Positions 57,152-64,000 of a DNA stretch of 64,000 nucleotides are shown here, piece after piece. Position numbers and translations under genes: made by a program. The DNA is taken from positions 182,317 through 246,316 of the forward strand of contig DASVQI010000019.1 of assembly GCA_036389255.1 (NCBI GenBank), read 5' to 3'. Numbering within the stretch: position 1 is the first letter of the stretch; the number at the start of each line of letters is the position of its first letter. The notes under the pieces are model-generated. The model made no database searches, was not told the DNA's origin, and saw only the letters and a program-made list of their open reading frames with translations. The DNA comes from JACVRN01 sp036389255 (GTDB lineage: Bacteria; Acidobacteriota; Blastocatellia; Pyrinomonadales; Pyrinomonadaceae).

Positions 57152-58179
57152 GCTCAAAGTCCCGACAACGCCTGCGTATAAACGTGCTGGTTCACAAGGA
57201 CTGCGTGCCGCCGGATTCGCTGGACGGCGTGAGCGAGAAAGACCGCCTGCTATGGAAGACGGAGTACGATGTCATCTCTACTCTGAAGAAGCTGGGGCAC
57301 GACGTGCAGCCTCTGGGGCTTTACGACGACCTTGGCGTTATCTCTACGGCCATACAGGATTTCAACCCGCACGTAGCCTTCAACCTGCTGGAAGAGTTTC
57401 ACGGCGACCCGCTCTACGACCAGCACGTCGTCAGCTTCCTTGAATTGATGCGCCAGCCCTACACGGGCTGCAACCCGCGCGGGCTCACCCTGGCGCACGA
57501 CAAGGCGCTCTCGAAGATGGTGCTCTCCTATCACAAGGTGCTGGTGCCGCGCTTCATAGTCTTTCCCATGAATCGAAAGGTGGTGCGCCCGCGCCGCCTG
57601 AAGTTCCCGCTCCTCGTGAAGTCCGTCAGCGAAGAGGGCTCCGTAGGCATAGCGCGCGCCTCCGTCGTCCACGACGACGAGAAGCTGGCCGAGCGCATAG
57701 AGTTCATACATCGTCAGACCAACACGCACGCGCTCGTAGAGCAGTACATAGCGGGGCGCGAAATCTACGTGGGCGTGATTGGCAACCGGAGGGTGCAGAC
57801 CTACACGCCGTGGGAGCTTGTCATGCCGAACCTGCCTGAAGGCGCACCCAACATAGCCACGCTCAAGGTCAAGTGGGATCCGGCCTATCAGGAGAAGATA
57901 GGATTGGTCACGCAGGCCGCAGACCTCTCGCCCGAGATGACCAAGCGCATTGAGCGACTCTCCAAGCGCATCTATAACCTGCTTTTCCTGAGCGGCTACG
58001 CGCGCCTCGACTACCGGCTCACGGAAGAAGGCGACCTCTACTTTCTGGAAGCCAATCCCAACCCGAACATAGCTTACGGCGACGACTTCGCGGAATCCGC
58101 AGACCACTGCGGCATCCCCTACGACACGCTCTTGCAGAAAATCATCTCGCTCGGCCTGAGCTATAACTCCGCCGGATAA
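57148..58179 (+). CDS. ATP-grasp ligase, D-alanine-D-alanine ligase-like
   Basis: The 343-residue protein has the ATP-grasp fold: VAFNLLEEFHGDPLYDQHVVSFLELMRQPYTGCNPRGLTLAHDKALSKMVLSYHKVLVPRF, then FPLLVKSVSEEGSVGIARASVV, VEQYIAGREIYVGVIGN and the metal site ARLDYRLTEEGDLYFLEANPNPNI. It is close to the Ddl fold but lacks close likeness to true Ddl around the substrate serine. It is coupled by a four-base overlap to the zinc peptidase. Such a pair may make and process a small peptide or modify one; the substrate is unknown. Confidence 0.88.
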   Translation: MSSKSRQRLRINVLVHKDCVPPDSLDGVSEKDRLLWKTEYDVISTLKKLGHDVQPLGLYDDLGVISTAIQDFNPHVAFNLLEEFHGDPLYDQHVVSFLELMRQPYTGCNPRGLTLAHDKALSKMVLSYHKVLVPRFIVFPMNRKVVRPRRLKFPLLVKSVSEEGSVGIARASVVHDDEKLAERIEFIHRQTNTHALVEQYIAGREIYVGVIGNRRVQTYTPWELVMPNLPEGAPNIATLKVKWDPAYQEKIGLVTQAADLSPEMTKRIERLSKRIYNLLFLSGYARLDYRLTEEGDLYFLEANPNPNIAYGDDFAESADHCGIPYDTLLQKIISLGLSYNSAG

Positions 58180-58225
58180 GGAATGTATAATCCGCACGTC
58201 TATTTATACCGAGAGGAAAGAACGA

Positions 58226-58642
58226 ATGATGAAGCGACTTGTATTGTCGGCAATTATTATTTCCGGCTTGACTCTTCTTCTGTCTCCCGTGGCGTTGGCC
58301 GAGCATTTCAGTGTGAGGGAGTACGAAGAGTTTCACGACGTGCTGCATCCTCTGGAGCACGAGGCGCTGCCGAAGGGTGATTTCAAGACCATACGCGAGC
58401 AGGCCGCAGAGCTTGCGCGTCGTGGTGATGCGATTCTGAAGCTGGGCGTTCCCGCAGGCGTCAAGAAAGAGCAGACTGACGAGTTCAAAGAGGGACTGAA
58501 GAAGTTCGCGGGCGCGCTCAACAAATTCAGACGGGACGCGGGCGCGGGCACGGACGCAGAGCTAAGAGAGTCCTACAGCGCCGTGCATGATTCCTTCGAG
58601 ATGCTCGCGGCCTTGCTCCCGCCCGTTAAGAGAGGCTCCTGA
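58226..58642 (+). CDS. Small secreted helical protein
   Basis: The 138-residue protein has a signal peptide (MMKRLVLSAIIISGLTLLLSPVALA). It then has a largely helical, charged domain (VREYEEFHDVLHPLEHEALPKGDFKTIREQAAELARRGDAILKLGVP and KEQTDEFKEGLKKFAGALNKFRRDA). The pattern looks like a four-helix bundle of the cytochrome c' type but has no CxxCH haem motif. Histidine-rich HDVLHPLEHE may bind metal. No family recognised. Its stop overlaps a terminator. Confidence 0.7.
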   Translation: MMKRLVLSAIIISGLTLLLSPVALAEHFSVREYEEFHDVLHPLEHEALPKGDFKTIREQAAELARRGDAILKLGVPAGVKKEQTDEFKEGLKKFAGALNKFRRDAGAGTDAELRESYSAVHDSFEMLAALLPPVKRGS

Positions 58643-58687
58643 AAAATTCTAAAGGCGGCCAACGATTGGCCGCCTTTAGAATTTTTT
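58642..58687. terminator. Bidirectional terminator
   Basis: AAAAATTCTAAAGGCGGCCAA and its complement form a long, near-perfect stem with a very small loop. T-runs and A-runs at the ends allow use on both strands, between two convergent secreted-protein genes. Confidence 0.92.
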
Positions 58688-58732
58688 GCATCACACTACT
58701 GCCGACACTTGGCGTGTCGCTTACTGCACATG

Positions 58733-59173
58733 CTAATTGATGCGAACGGAAGTTTTGCCACTGTCTGCATCATAGAGCAAGGTGAGCTTTTCAATGGTCG
58801 TCAGGTCTAGGCCGTACCAGTCCACGGGCGCATCGCCGTCTGACCATTCAACCCTCAAGTCCCACTTTGCCGACTGGGCTTTAGGACTAAAACTGATGTC
58901 AAGAGCCGTCCCGTTTTTGAAGACTCTCCCGTGAAGAACTTCCATATCGGCTGTCCAGTTAGGGTTGTTGCTGGGGCCAATATAAACCTTCTTAATGGTG
59001 TAGCCAGTCCCGTTGACTAGAGTGAAATCGAGCGCATCATTCTGGGCTGCGCTGGCGGCCGTGTTGGTCGTAGAAGCCTGCGACGTGCGGGCCGACGAAG
59101 AAACCAGAATGGTAAGCGACAGGACGGCGAGTCCAATAGCTAAGAACCTACGGTTAATTTTAAAGGTACTCAT
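58733..59173 (-). CDS. Secreted protein of unknown function
   Basis: The 146-residue protein has a signal peptide (about residues 1-33) and a small beta domain: DFTLVNGTGYTIKKVYIGPSNNPNWTADMEVLHGRVFKNGTALDISFSPKAQSAKWDLRVEWSDGDAPVDWYGLDLTTIEKLTLLYD. The pattern (asparagine-glycine-tyrosine, IKKVYI, DLRVEWSDG) recurs in small secreted bacterial proteins, but the function is not known to me. The 471-bp gap to the next gene holds one palindrome at 59397-59470 and otherwise nothing clear. Confidence 0.68.
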   Translation of the reverse strand: MSTFKINRRFLAIGLAVLSLTILVSSSARTSQASTTNTAASAAQNDALDFTLVNGTGYTIKKVYIGPSNNPNWTADMEVLHGRVFKNGTALDISFSPKAQSAKWDLRVEWSDGDAPVDWYGLDLTTIEKLTLLYDADSGKTSVRIN

Positions 59174-59396
59174 TATTTTCCTTTCAGGGATAGATGGGTT
59201 TGCTGGGCAGTTAGGAAGTCTAATTCCTGACCAAGGCTGTTAGTTAAACCCGGCTTTCTTGAGGCATCAAAGATAAGTCCTAGAGACGCTACATAATTAT
59301 TACCGGGAGTGGCTTATGTAAAGTATTAGCATCGGGCCACTTTGTCAAGACCTCTGGCAGATAAGCAGCACCCTAAATTCAATTCTCCGCGCCCCC

Positions 59397-59470
59397 TCAG
59401 CGTCTCTCTGCGTCTCGGCGGTGAGTAGCTTTTATAGTCATTCACCGCAGAGTCGCAGAGAGACGCTGAG
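59397..59470. repeat. Palindrome of GCGTCTCTCTGCG / TTCACCGC words
   Basis: The left arm CTCAGCGTCTCTCTGCG...GGCGGTGA pairs with TCACCGC...GCAGAGAGACGCTGAG. The apex GTAGCTTTTATAGTCA is AT-rich. The same words occur in the element at 63119-63215. It lies in the 471-bp intergenic stretch. Confidence 0.88.
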
Positions 59471-59644
59471 ACGAGCGCAGAGAGTTCTCAAATCAGGACA
59501 CTACCCGTCAGCTTTCTTTATTGACTCCACGCTGGATTTAGCATAGAAGAGCAGAGTCTTTCAGGAATCCATAAACCCCGGTCGCGTTAAGTAAAGTCCG
59601 GGCTCTTCTTCAATCCATTAAACGGTATCGAAAGGAATCCCCCG

Positions 59645-60619
59645 TTGAAGCCTGAAATGCCTGCGGCAACTCTTATATTGACCGCCACACTTCTTTTTCT
59701 GCTGACTATAACCGGCGCGCGTCACTGTTTCGCGCAGGCGAGCGGCAACGTAGGTTACTCGGACGCGGGCGGAAACCGTCGCGCCGAGCAGAACGAGGCC
59801 AACAAGCGCAACACCAATAACACGCCTCCGTCCACGACCTCCATGTTCGTGGAGGCGAGCGTGCTGATGAACGTCAAGGCCGATGAGTACGTGGCCGTGT
59901 TCGGCATCGCGGAGGAATGCGCCACCGTGCCCGAATGCAATCAGAAGATGGACGCCACCACGGGCCAGTTCACAGCCGCGCTCAAGCAGCTAGGGATAAA
60001 AGCCGAAGACATCTACGTTGACTTCGCCGCGCAGAACAAGATTTACGCCTTCCAGATAGAAGGGAACATAGCCAGAGAGAAGCTCGTGGGCTTCGAGCTG
60101 AAGAAAAACATCTCTATACATTACAGGGACAAGGCGCTGCTGGACACTCTGGTCATCACGGCTTCGGGCTCAAGGATTTTCGACCTCATCAAGGTTGACT
60201 ACATCGTGAGCGACCCCGCTCCGGTACAGAGCCGCCTGATGGAAGAGGCCGCAAGGATAGTCAAGCAGAAGGTTGCGCGCTACGAGCGGCTGCTTGGCAT
60301 CAAGCTGCTTCCGCCCGCGCAAATCTACGCGGAGAAGCCGAGCATATACTTCCCCACGGAGTTATATGATTCCTACACAGCCTACGAGTCGGAGAACATC
60401 TCGCCCGACTACTACAGCGACCGGCAGAGGTACACCGTCCAGCGAGCGCGCAAGAGCCGCACCTTCTTCTTCAATCCGGTCAAAGCCAACAACTTCGACC
60501 ACGTCATCAACCCCGTCATCATAGAGCCAGTGGTTCAGTTCACGCTCTACCTCAAAATCAAGTACGAAGTCGAGGGCCTCAAAGAAGTCGAAGCCGCGAG
60601 GCCCGCCCCCAGACCCTGA
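59645..60619 (+). CDS. Secreted SIMPL-domain (DUF541)-like protein
   Basis: The 324-residue protein has a TTG start with an AAAGGA site about nine bases before it and an ATG four codons in. After a signal peptide (to about FAQA) and an Asn-rich stretch (AEQNEANKRNTNNT), the rest has the SIMPL-like pattern: SVLMNVKADEYVAVFGIAEE, NQKMDATTGQFTAALKQLGIKAEDIYVDFAAQNKIYAF, then VEARARII-like helix (RLMEEAARIVKQKVARYERLLGI). Family role unknown. Confidence 0.72.
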   Translation: MKPEMPAATLILTATLLFLLTITGARHCFAQASGNVGYSDAGGNRRAEQNEANKRNTNNTPPSTTSMFVEASVLMNVKADEYVAVFGIAEECATVPECNQKMDATTGQFTAALKQLGIKAEDIYVDFAAQNKIYAFQIEGNIAREKLVGFELKKNISIHYRDKALLDTLVITASGSRIFDLIKVDYIVSDPAPVQSRLMEEAARIVKQKVARYERLLGIKLLPPAQIYAEKPSIYFPTELYDSYTAYESENISPDYYSDRQRYTVQRARKSRTFFFNPVKANNFDHVINPVIIEPVVQFTLYLKIKYEVEGLKEVEAARPAPRP

Positions 60620-60849
60620 AAAGATTAGCCATTCTTTAATACCGCTCGTGGAAATCTCCCGCGAGTTTAATCGTGCGTCGGGCCATGCGTTTTTCCGTGA
60701 GTAACTCTTGAAATCCCCCGCGCGATTATGCTAGAAGCAATTCCGCTCAATCATCAAAAGTCTCGTTACTCTCAAGAGACGCAGAAGTTTTAGAGGTAGC
60801 GCAGATAGTAGGCTCACCTTGTAACCTAGCTGAAGTATTCCACCCATCA

Positions 60850-60900
60850 CACCGGACTTGAGCGATGCCGGTGCTCAATGCAGGGCCGAAAGGCCAGGAG
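60850..60900 (+). promoter_or_regulatory. Leader with two alternative hairpins and a SD-adjacent GAAA hairpin
   Basis: CACCGG (60850-60855) can pair with CCGGTG (60868-60873), or TTGAGC (60858-60863) with GCTCAA (60873-60878); the two cannot form together. A GGCC-GAAA-GGCC hairpin (60884-60895) lies directly before the AGGAG ribosome site (60896-60900). It may control translation of the next gene. No known riboswitch class was recognised. The other 230 bases of the gap show nothing clear. Confidence 0.4.
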
Positions 60901-60907
60901 ACTAATA

Positions 60908-63103
60908 ATGAGCTCTTCCCCATCTAAGGCGAGTCATGCCCATGACGCCTTTTTTATTTTGAAGTCAGGAAAAGACAGGTGCATCGTGAAGAGTGACTCT
61001 TCCGATGCTCTTGAAGCGAGCAACATAGGCAAAAACGCCCTTCTCTTTCAGATGACAAGCGCCTCCGGGGACTCTGACATGCTGGTGCTGCTGCAAACTC
61101 TGGGCGGGCGCATGCAGGTTGTGGCTGACTCTTCCGCAGGCGTGCGGCTACAGGATAGCTCGCAGGCGCCAGCGCCTTTTCTGAAGGTTCCTGTGGGCGG
61201 GGGGCTGGCTTTCAGGGCGCCCGACAAACAGCAATGGCTCTCCGTCTCTGCCAAAGGGAAGCTGGTGTTCAGGAAGCTGAAGATACCCGGCGCTTCCGAG
61301 ACTTTTACTACGGAGATACTCGCCTCCGCTTACAGGCATGATTGCTGCGGCCCATCTTTAGAGTTCAACGCGAAGTGGAACGACCTCGGTCACAGCACCA
61401 TAGTTGAGAAAGGCATCGAGCGCCTGAGGAAGCAGACCGGGGACACGCCGGAAGCGAAGGCTTTCATCGAAATGTTGGACTCGCACGGCTCTCTTAAGGA
61501 GATGCTGATGCAGGGGCTTTATGATGCCGATTATGAAGACGCGCTCCGCGACAAGCAGGGCGGTATTCCCTACTGGTCGTCCCATTTTTATGACCCCGAC
61601 ACAAAGCAGAATTACTGGAATGACGGCAGCCCGACCGCGCTTGAGCGCGGGCGAGATTTCTTCAGGGCAAGCTTGAGGGTGCTTCAGATTGATGGCGGAG
61701 ACTTGAAATTCAGGATAGGCCGAAGAAGCGGCGGCGGCTCATTACACTTTAAGGTGGAAGGCGCTATGCGCACCGAGATGCAACAGGCGTCATTCAAGAT
61801 GCTTGGGATTGCCCTACACTACTTCACAGACCTTTCTCAGCCCATGCATGCGTCCAACGTCGCTAACATTTACGGCAAGGACGCTAGATATCCTATACCG
61901 ACGGATTTCCGGCACTCCGGCTTCGAGGAGCACGCCGACAAGAAAGTGGAGGAGTTGTTACAGAGCTACGACCCGATGACGCCTCAGCAGATGGATGTCC
62001 ACAGCATCAACAATATCGAGCAGTTGTACGAGGACATGGCGAGGGCGTCGAAAAATGTGTGGCTGAGGGACGTTCAGCATCTCTTCGATGAAAAGCTGGT
62101 GTTACCGCCACCGCCGTCGCCTTCTTTCGACAGTCGCGCCCCCCAGCCAGTACAGTTGCCGATATCGTTACCCTGGGGGAACGAAGAGACACAGCCTGCG
62201 CTTGAGCATTCGCTTAAGCTCGCGCCGATTCGAGTGGCGCAGTTTCTGCTGTACTGGGCGCATCTGGCCATGAAGCGCTCGTGGCTGGACTGGGCCAGGT
62301 ATGACGGCGTGTCATCTCCCGCCTGCGCAGTGAATAAAGGCGGGGAGGTCTTCTCTCTCAGCAAGCCCGACGCGACGGGCGAATCTGCGTTCAGATCCCT
62401 CTCCGGTTTGAAATTCGCCAGAGACATCGCCGTCGGCAGCGACGGCACCGTCTGGGTAGTCAGCAACAAAAAGCTTCCGGGCGGGTACGCCATCTGTTAT
62501 CTGGCTGACGCGAGGTGGAACAGGTGGGTCGAAATCAAGGAGCCAATCTCCGCTACGAAGATAGCTGTCAGGCACGACGGCACCGCCGTAGTGGTAAACG
62601 AGGGTGGGACTATCTGGGCCATAAGCAGGCCCAACGCGGCTGGCGAAGCCAGTGGGGGGCAACTCTCCGAGGCGGGCTTCGCTCAGGAAATCAGCGTCGG
62701 GCCAAAAGGCAGCATCTGGGCCATCGGCAGAAAGGAACGCAAGGGCGGGTTTGCGATCTATTATTGCGCGAAGGGCAAGCCGTGGGTGGAGCTTCAGTCT
62801 CCGGCAGCCGCCGTGAAGATAGCCGCCGCGCCTGATGGCACGGCATGGGTAATAAACAACAACGGAACTGTCTTTTCCCTCAGCAAGCCAGACGCGTCGG
62901 GCAAATATGTCGGCAAGGAACATCCGGACGCGGGCTTCGTTCAGGAGATAAGCGTCGGCCACGACGGCAGCGTGTGGACTATCAGCCACGAATCGCGTAA
63001 CAGAGGTTTCGCGCCCTATTATCTTCCCGGCGGGATATTCAGAAAGAAGAAGTGGACGCAGCTTAAGGGGCCAGCCTCCGCCACGAAGATAGCCGCCCTG
63101 TAG
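60908..63103 (+). CDS. Multidomain protein: beta-trefoil-like, zinc phospholipase C-like, tectonin-like repeats
   Basis: The protein is 731 residues from the ATG at 60908, which follows AGGAG. Residues 15-130 look like a fascin/actin-crosslinking-like trefoil (FFILKSGKDRCIVKS). Residues 150-450 resemble zinc-dependent phospholipase C: WNDLGHSTIVEKG, YWSSHFYDP, LGIALHYFTDLSQPMHASN and HSGFEEHADKKVEE, with histidines and acidic residues spaced as zinc ligands. Residues 480-730 hold repeated tectonin-like blades (VGSDGTVWVVS, VGPKGSIWAI, VGHDGSVWTIS). No signal peptide is seen. It could act on host or predator membranes; that is inference. Confidence 0.78.
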   Translation: MSSSPSKASHAHDAFFILKSGKDRCIVKSDSSDALEASNIGKNALLFQMTSASGDSDMLVLLQTLGGRMQVVADSSAGVRLQDSSQAPAPFLKVPVGGGLAFRAPDKQQWLSVSAKGKLVFRKLKIPGASETFTTEILASAYRHDCCGPSLEFNAKWNDLGHSTIVEKGIERLRKQTGDTPEAKAFIEMLDSHGSLKEMLMQGLYDADYEDALRDKQGGIPYWSSHFYDPDTKQNYWNDGSPTALERGRDFFRASLRVLQIDGGDLKFRIGRRSGGGSLHFKVEGAMRTEMQQASFKMLGIALHYFTDLSQPMHASNVANIYGKDARYPIPTDFRHSGFEEHADKKVEELLQSYDPMTPQQMDVHSINNIEQLYEDMARASKNVWLRDVQHLFDEKLVLPPPPSPSFDSRAPQPVQLPISLPWGNEETQPALEHSLKLAPIRVAQFLLYWAHLAMKRSWLDWARYDGVSSPACAVNKGGEVFSLSKPDATGESAFRSLSGLKFARDIAVGSDGTVWVVSNKKLPGGYAICYLADARWNRWVEIKEPISATKIAVRHDGTAVVVNEGGTIWAISRPNAAGEASGGQLSEAGFAQEISVGPKGSIWAIGRKERKGGFAIYYCAKGKPWVELQSPAAAVKIAAAPDGTAWVINNNGTVFSLSKPDASGKYVGKEHPDAGFVQEISVGHDGSVWTISHESRNRGFAPYYLPGGIFRKKKWTQLKGPASATKIAAL

Positions 63104-63118
63104 TAGACCTGCAACTTT

Positions 63119-63215
63119 ATTCACCGCCGCAGAGATGCGTAGGGACGCAAGAGGGGCGCTGAGAAAAGCATTCAACTCTCCGCGCTCGCCTCCGCGTCTC
63201 CCTGCGGCGGTGAAT
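63119..63215. repeat. Palindrome of TTCACCGCCGCAGAG / GCGTCTCCCTGCGG words
   Basis: ATTCACCGCCGCAGAGATGCG... and ...CTCCCTGCGGCGGTGAAT pair closely over the outer 20 bp, less well inside. It lies 15 bp after the phospholipase-like gene and shares words with the element at 59397. Confidence 0.82.
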
Positions 63216-63289
63216 GATTTTGGAATTGGCCCGCCACTTCTGTCTGGAAACATTTAACACCCCCGGTCAGCGCCAGTATTGTTCAGCCC

Positions 63290-63526
63290 CCGTCCATCTA
63301 CCGGCGGAACCGTTTTCCCGTCGGCTTCATCATAAACTTCCTCGACTGGGTGATAGACCAGTATCAGGTGACTACAGACAAGCGAAGCGGCATCACCAAC
63401 GACCCTAACCGCGCCGACGACCCTCAATACATAGTGCGCCTTGTGGCTCAGGTAGTCACCGTCAGCCTCGAAACCGTCAAAATCGTACACAGTTTGCCCG
63501 CCCTCAACCCCTCAAACGTCGCCTAA
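63290..63526 (+). pseudogene. C-terminal remnant of a type ISP restriction-modification enzyme
   Basis: From about 63314 the frame reads FLDWVIDQYQVTTDKRSGITNDPNRADDPQYIVRLVAQVVTVSLETVKIVHSLP to a TAA at 63524-63526. This is the conserved end of large helicase-methyltransferase (type ISP-like) proteins. The part just upstream reads HLPAEPFSRRL in a different frame, which resembles the expected preceding segment, so a frameshift is present. No start or catalytic part remains. Confidence 0.65.
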
Positions 63527-63577
63527 ACCCGCAAAACCTCGAAAAACCGCCAAAAAACGGCAATCCACGCCCCGAAA

Positions 63578-63886
63578 ATGGACGCCGACGCCGTGAAAAT
63601 GTTGGTGTACCGCGTGAAAATCTCCATATACCACTTGAAAATGGGCGTGTACCAAGTGAAAGTGCTGGTGTACCAAGCGAAAATCCCCGTGTACCAAGTG
63701 AAAATGTCCGTGTACCACGTAAAAGTCCCGGTGTACCGGATGAAAATGCTCGTGTACCGGATGAAAATGCTCGCGTACCGGGTGAAAGTCTCCGTGTACC
63801 GCCTGAAAATGGCGGTGTACCGGGTGAAATTGCCGGAGTTTTTGAGCGAAATGACCGTGGAGCGGGCTAAAATTAATATTTCCTAA
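63578..63886 (+). repeat. 21-bp tandem repeat encoding heptapeptides (VYxVKxx)
   Basis: About twelve 21-bp units of the form GTGTACCNNGTGAAAATGNNC run from about 63590 to 63840. In the plus frame they encode a 102-residue protein of VYQVKMS/VYRMKML heptads. The tyrosine is always TAC and the lysine nearly always AAA. Substitutions elsewhere keep a hydrophobic V/I/L/M at positions 1, 4 and 6. No ribosome site precedes the ATG, and the repeat pattern continues faintly upstream of it. The minus strand is also open. Coding status is uncertain. Confidence 0.6.
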
Positions 63887-63901
63887 CGCGAGACTGAGAG
63901 T

Positions 63902-63907
63902 TATAAT
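63902..63907 (+). promoter_or_regulatory. TATAAT box for the gene beyond the window
   Basis: A consensus TATAAT with a weak -35 lies about 90 bp before an AAGGAG ribosome site at 63993-63998, at the window edge. A gene on the plus strand probably starts just after position 64000. Nothing else is visible in 63908-63992. Confidence 0.5.
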
Positions 63908-64000
63908 GCGCGCACTTGCGACGGGCAAGGCTAACTTTTTCCTTTTGGCTCACCGGAAGGAACCTCGCGCCTCTTTCCTTCCCTCAACATTTAAGGAGCA

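Noticed and set aside
60850..60900. H-type pseudoknot or a named riboswitch class
   Set aside because: The two stems leave no loop to cross the first stem, so they are alternatives and not a pseudoknot. Conserved cores of the GEMM, SAM and cobalamin classes are not seen.
63578..63886. CRISPR array
   Set aside because: Units are contiguous 21-bp tandems without unique spacers, and there are no cas genes.
63512..63928. Minus-strand frame with HFHPVH-type heptads
   Set aside because: Open only because the 21-bp unit has no stop on that strand. Plus-strand substitutions keep hydrophobic places better, so the plus reading was preferred.

Overview
This window is a stretch of bacterial chromosome of fairly high GC with dense housekeeping gene content. 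The gene set points to a Gram-negative-type cell: the uppS-cdsA-dxr-rseP-ispG cluster, an outer-membrane barrel-like protein, hfq beside miaA, HemQ, a b558-type succinate dehydrogenase and a Rieske/cytochrome b complex. My best guess is Acidobacteriota, probably class Blastocatellia. This is an inference from gene content and style; no 16S gene is present.

Layout. 1-10,800 (+): a Gfo/Idh/MocA dehydrogenase, serine hydrolase, chromate transporter, SpoIID-like protein, a 27-residue membrane peptide, miaA, hfq, tmk, holB, a response regulator fused to an HATPase, and a DUF2752 protein. 10,844-19,316 (-): ispG, rseP, dxr, a Coa1-like protein, cdsA, a Uma2 nuclease-like gene, uppS, truA, pyrE and an NTF2-like gene. 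19,450-31,500: a DnaQ-type exonuclease, two tandem VTT membrane proteins, a barrel protein, aldehyde dehydrogenase, penicillin acylase-type hydrolase, thpR, an SPFH protein, an amidase and a LysR regulator. 31,731-37,657: a TCA-cycle block with sdhCAB (+) facing mdh and icd (-). 37,807-43,791: a Smr protein, an orphan ABC permease/ATPase pair, a large TPR protein, a YhhN protein and a glycosyltransferase-like membrane protein.

43,865-47,740 is an accessory islet. tRNA-Arg(CCT) is followed by a more AT-rich run of four gene cassettes separated by integron attC-type sites, with no integron integrase in the window. It holds a PAF-acetylhydrolase-like protein, a TadA-like deaminase, a secreted protein interrupted by an amber codon and a small membrane protein. 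The run ends in a frameshifted scrap of a tyrosine recombinase.

47,742-58,179 returns to core functions: apt, acylphosphatase, a large secreted protein, hemQ, Rieske/cytochrome b-c/cytochrome c, tRNA-Arg(TCG), and a zinc peptidase coupled to an ATP-grasp ligase. 58,226-64,000 becomes accessory again: small secreted proteins, a SIMPL protein, and a multidomain protein combining a beta-trefoil-like domain, a zinc phospholipase C-like domain and tectonin-like repeats. It ends with a decayed type ISP restriction-modification end and a 21-bp tandem repeat encoding heptapeptides.

Two things stand out. First, at least sixteen gene borders carry long palindromes. Most of their arms are built from short iterated words, and several with different arm sequences share a similar apical core. 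Second, there is the integrase-less cassette array. No CRISPR array, complete transposase gene, rRNA or prophage was seen.
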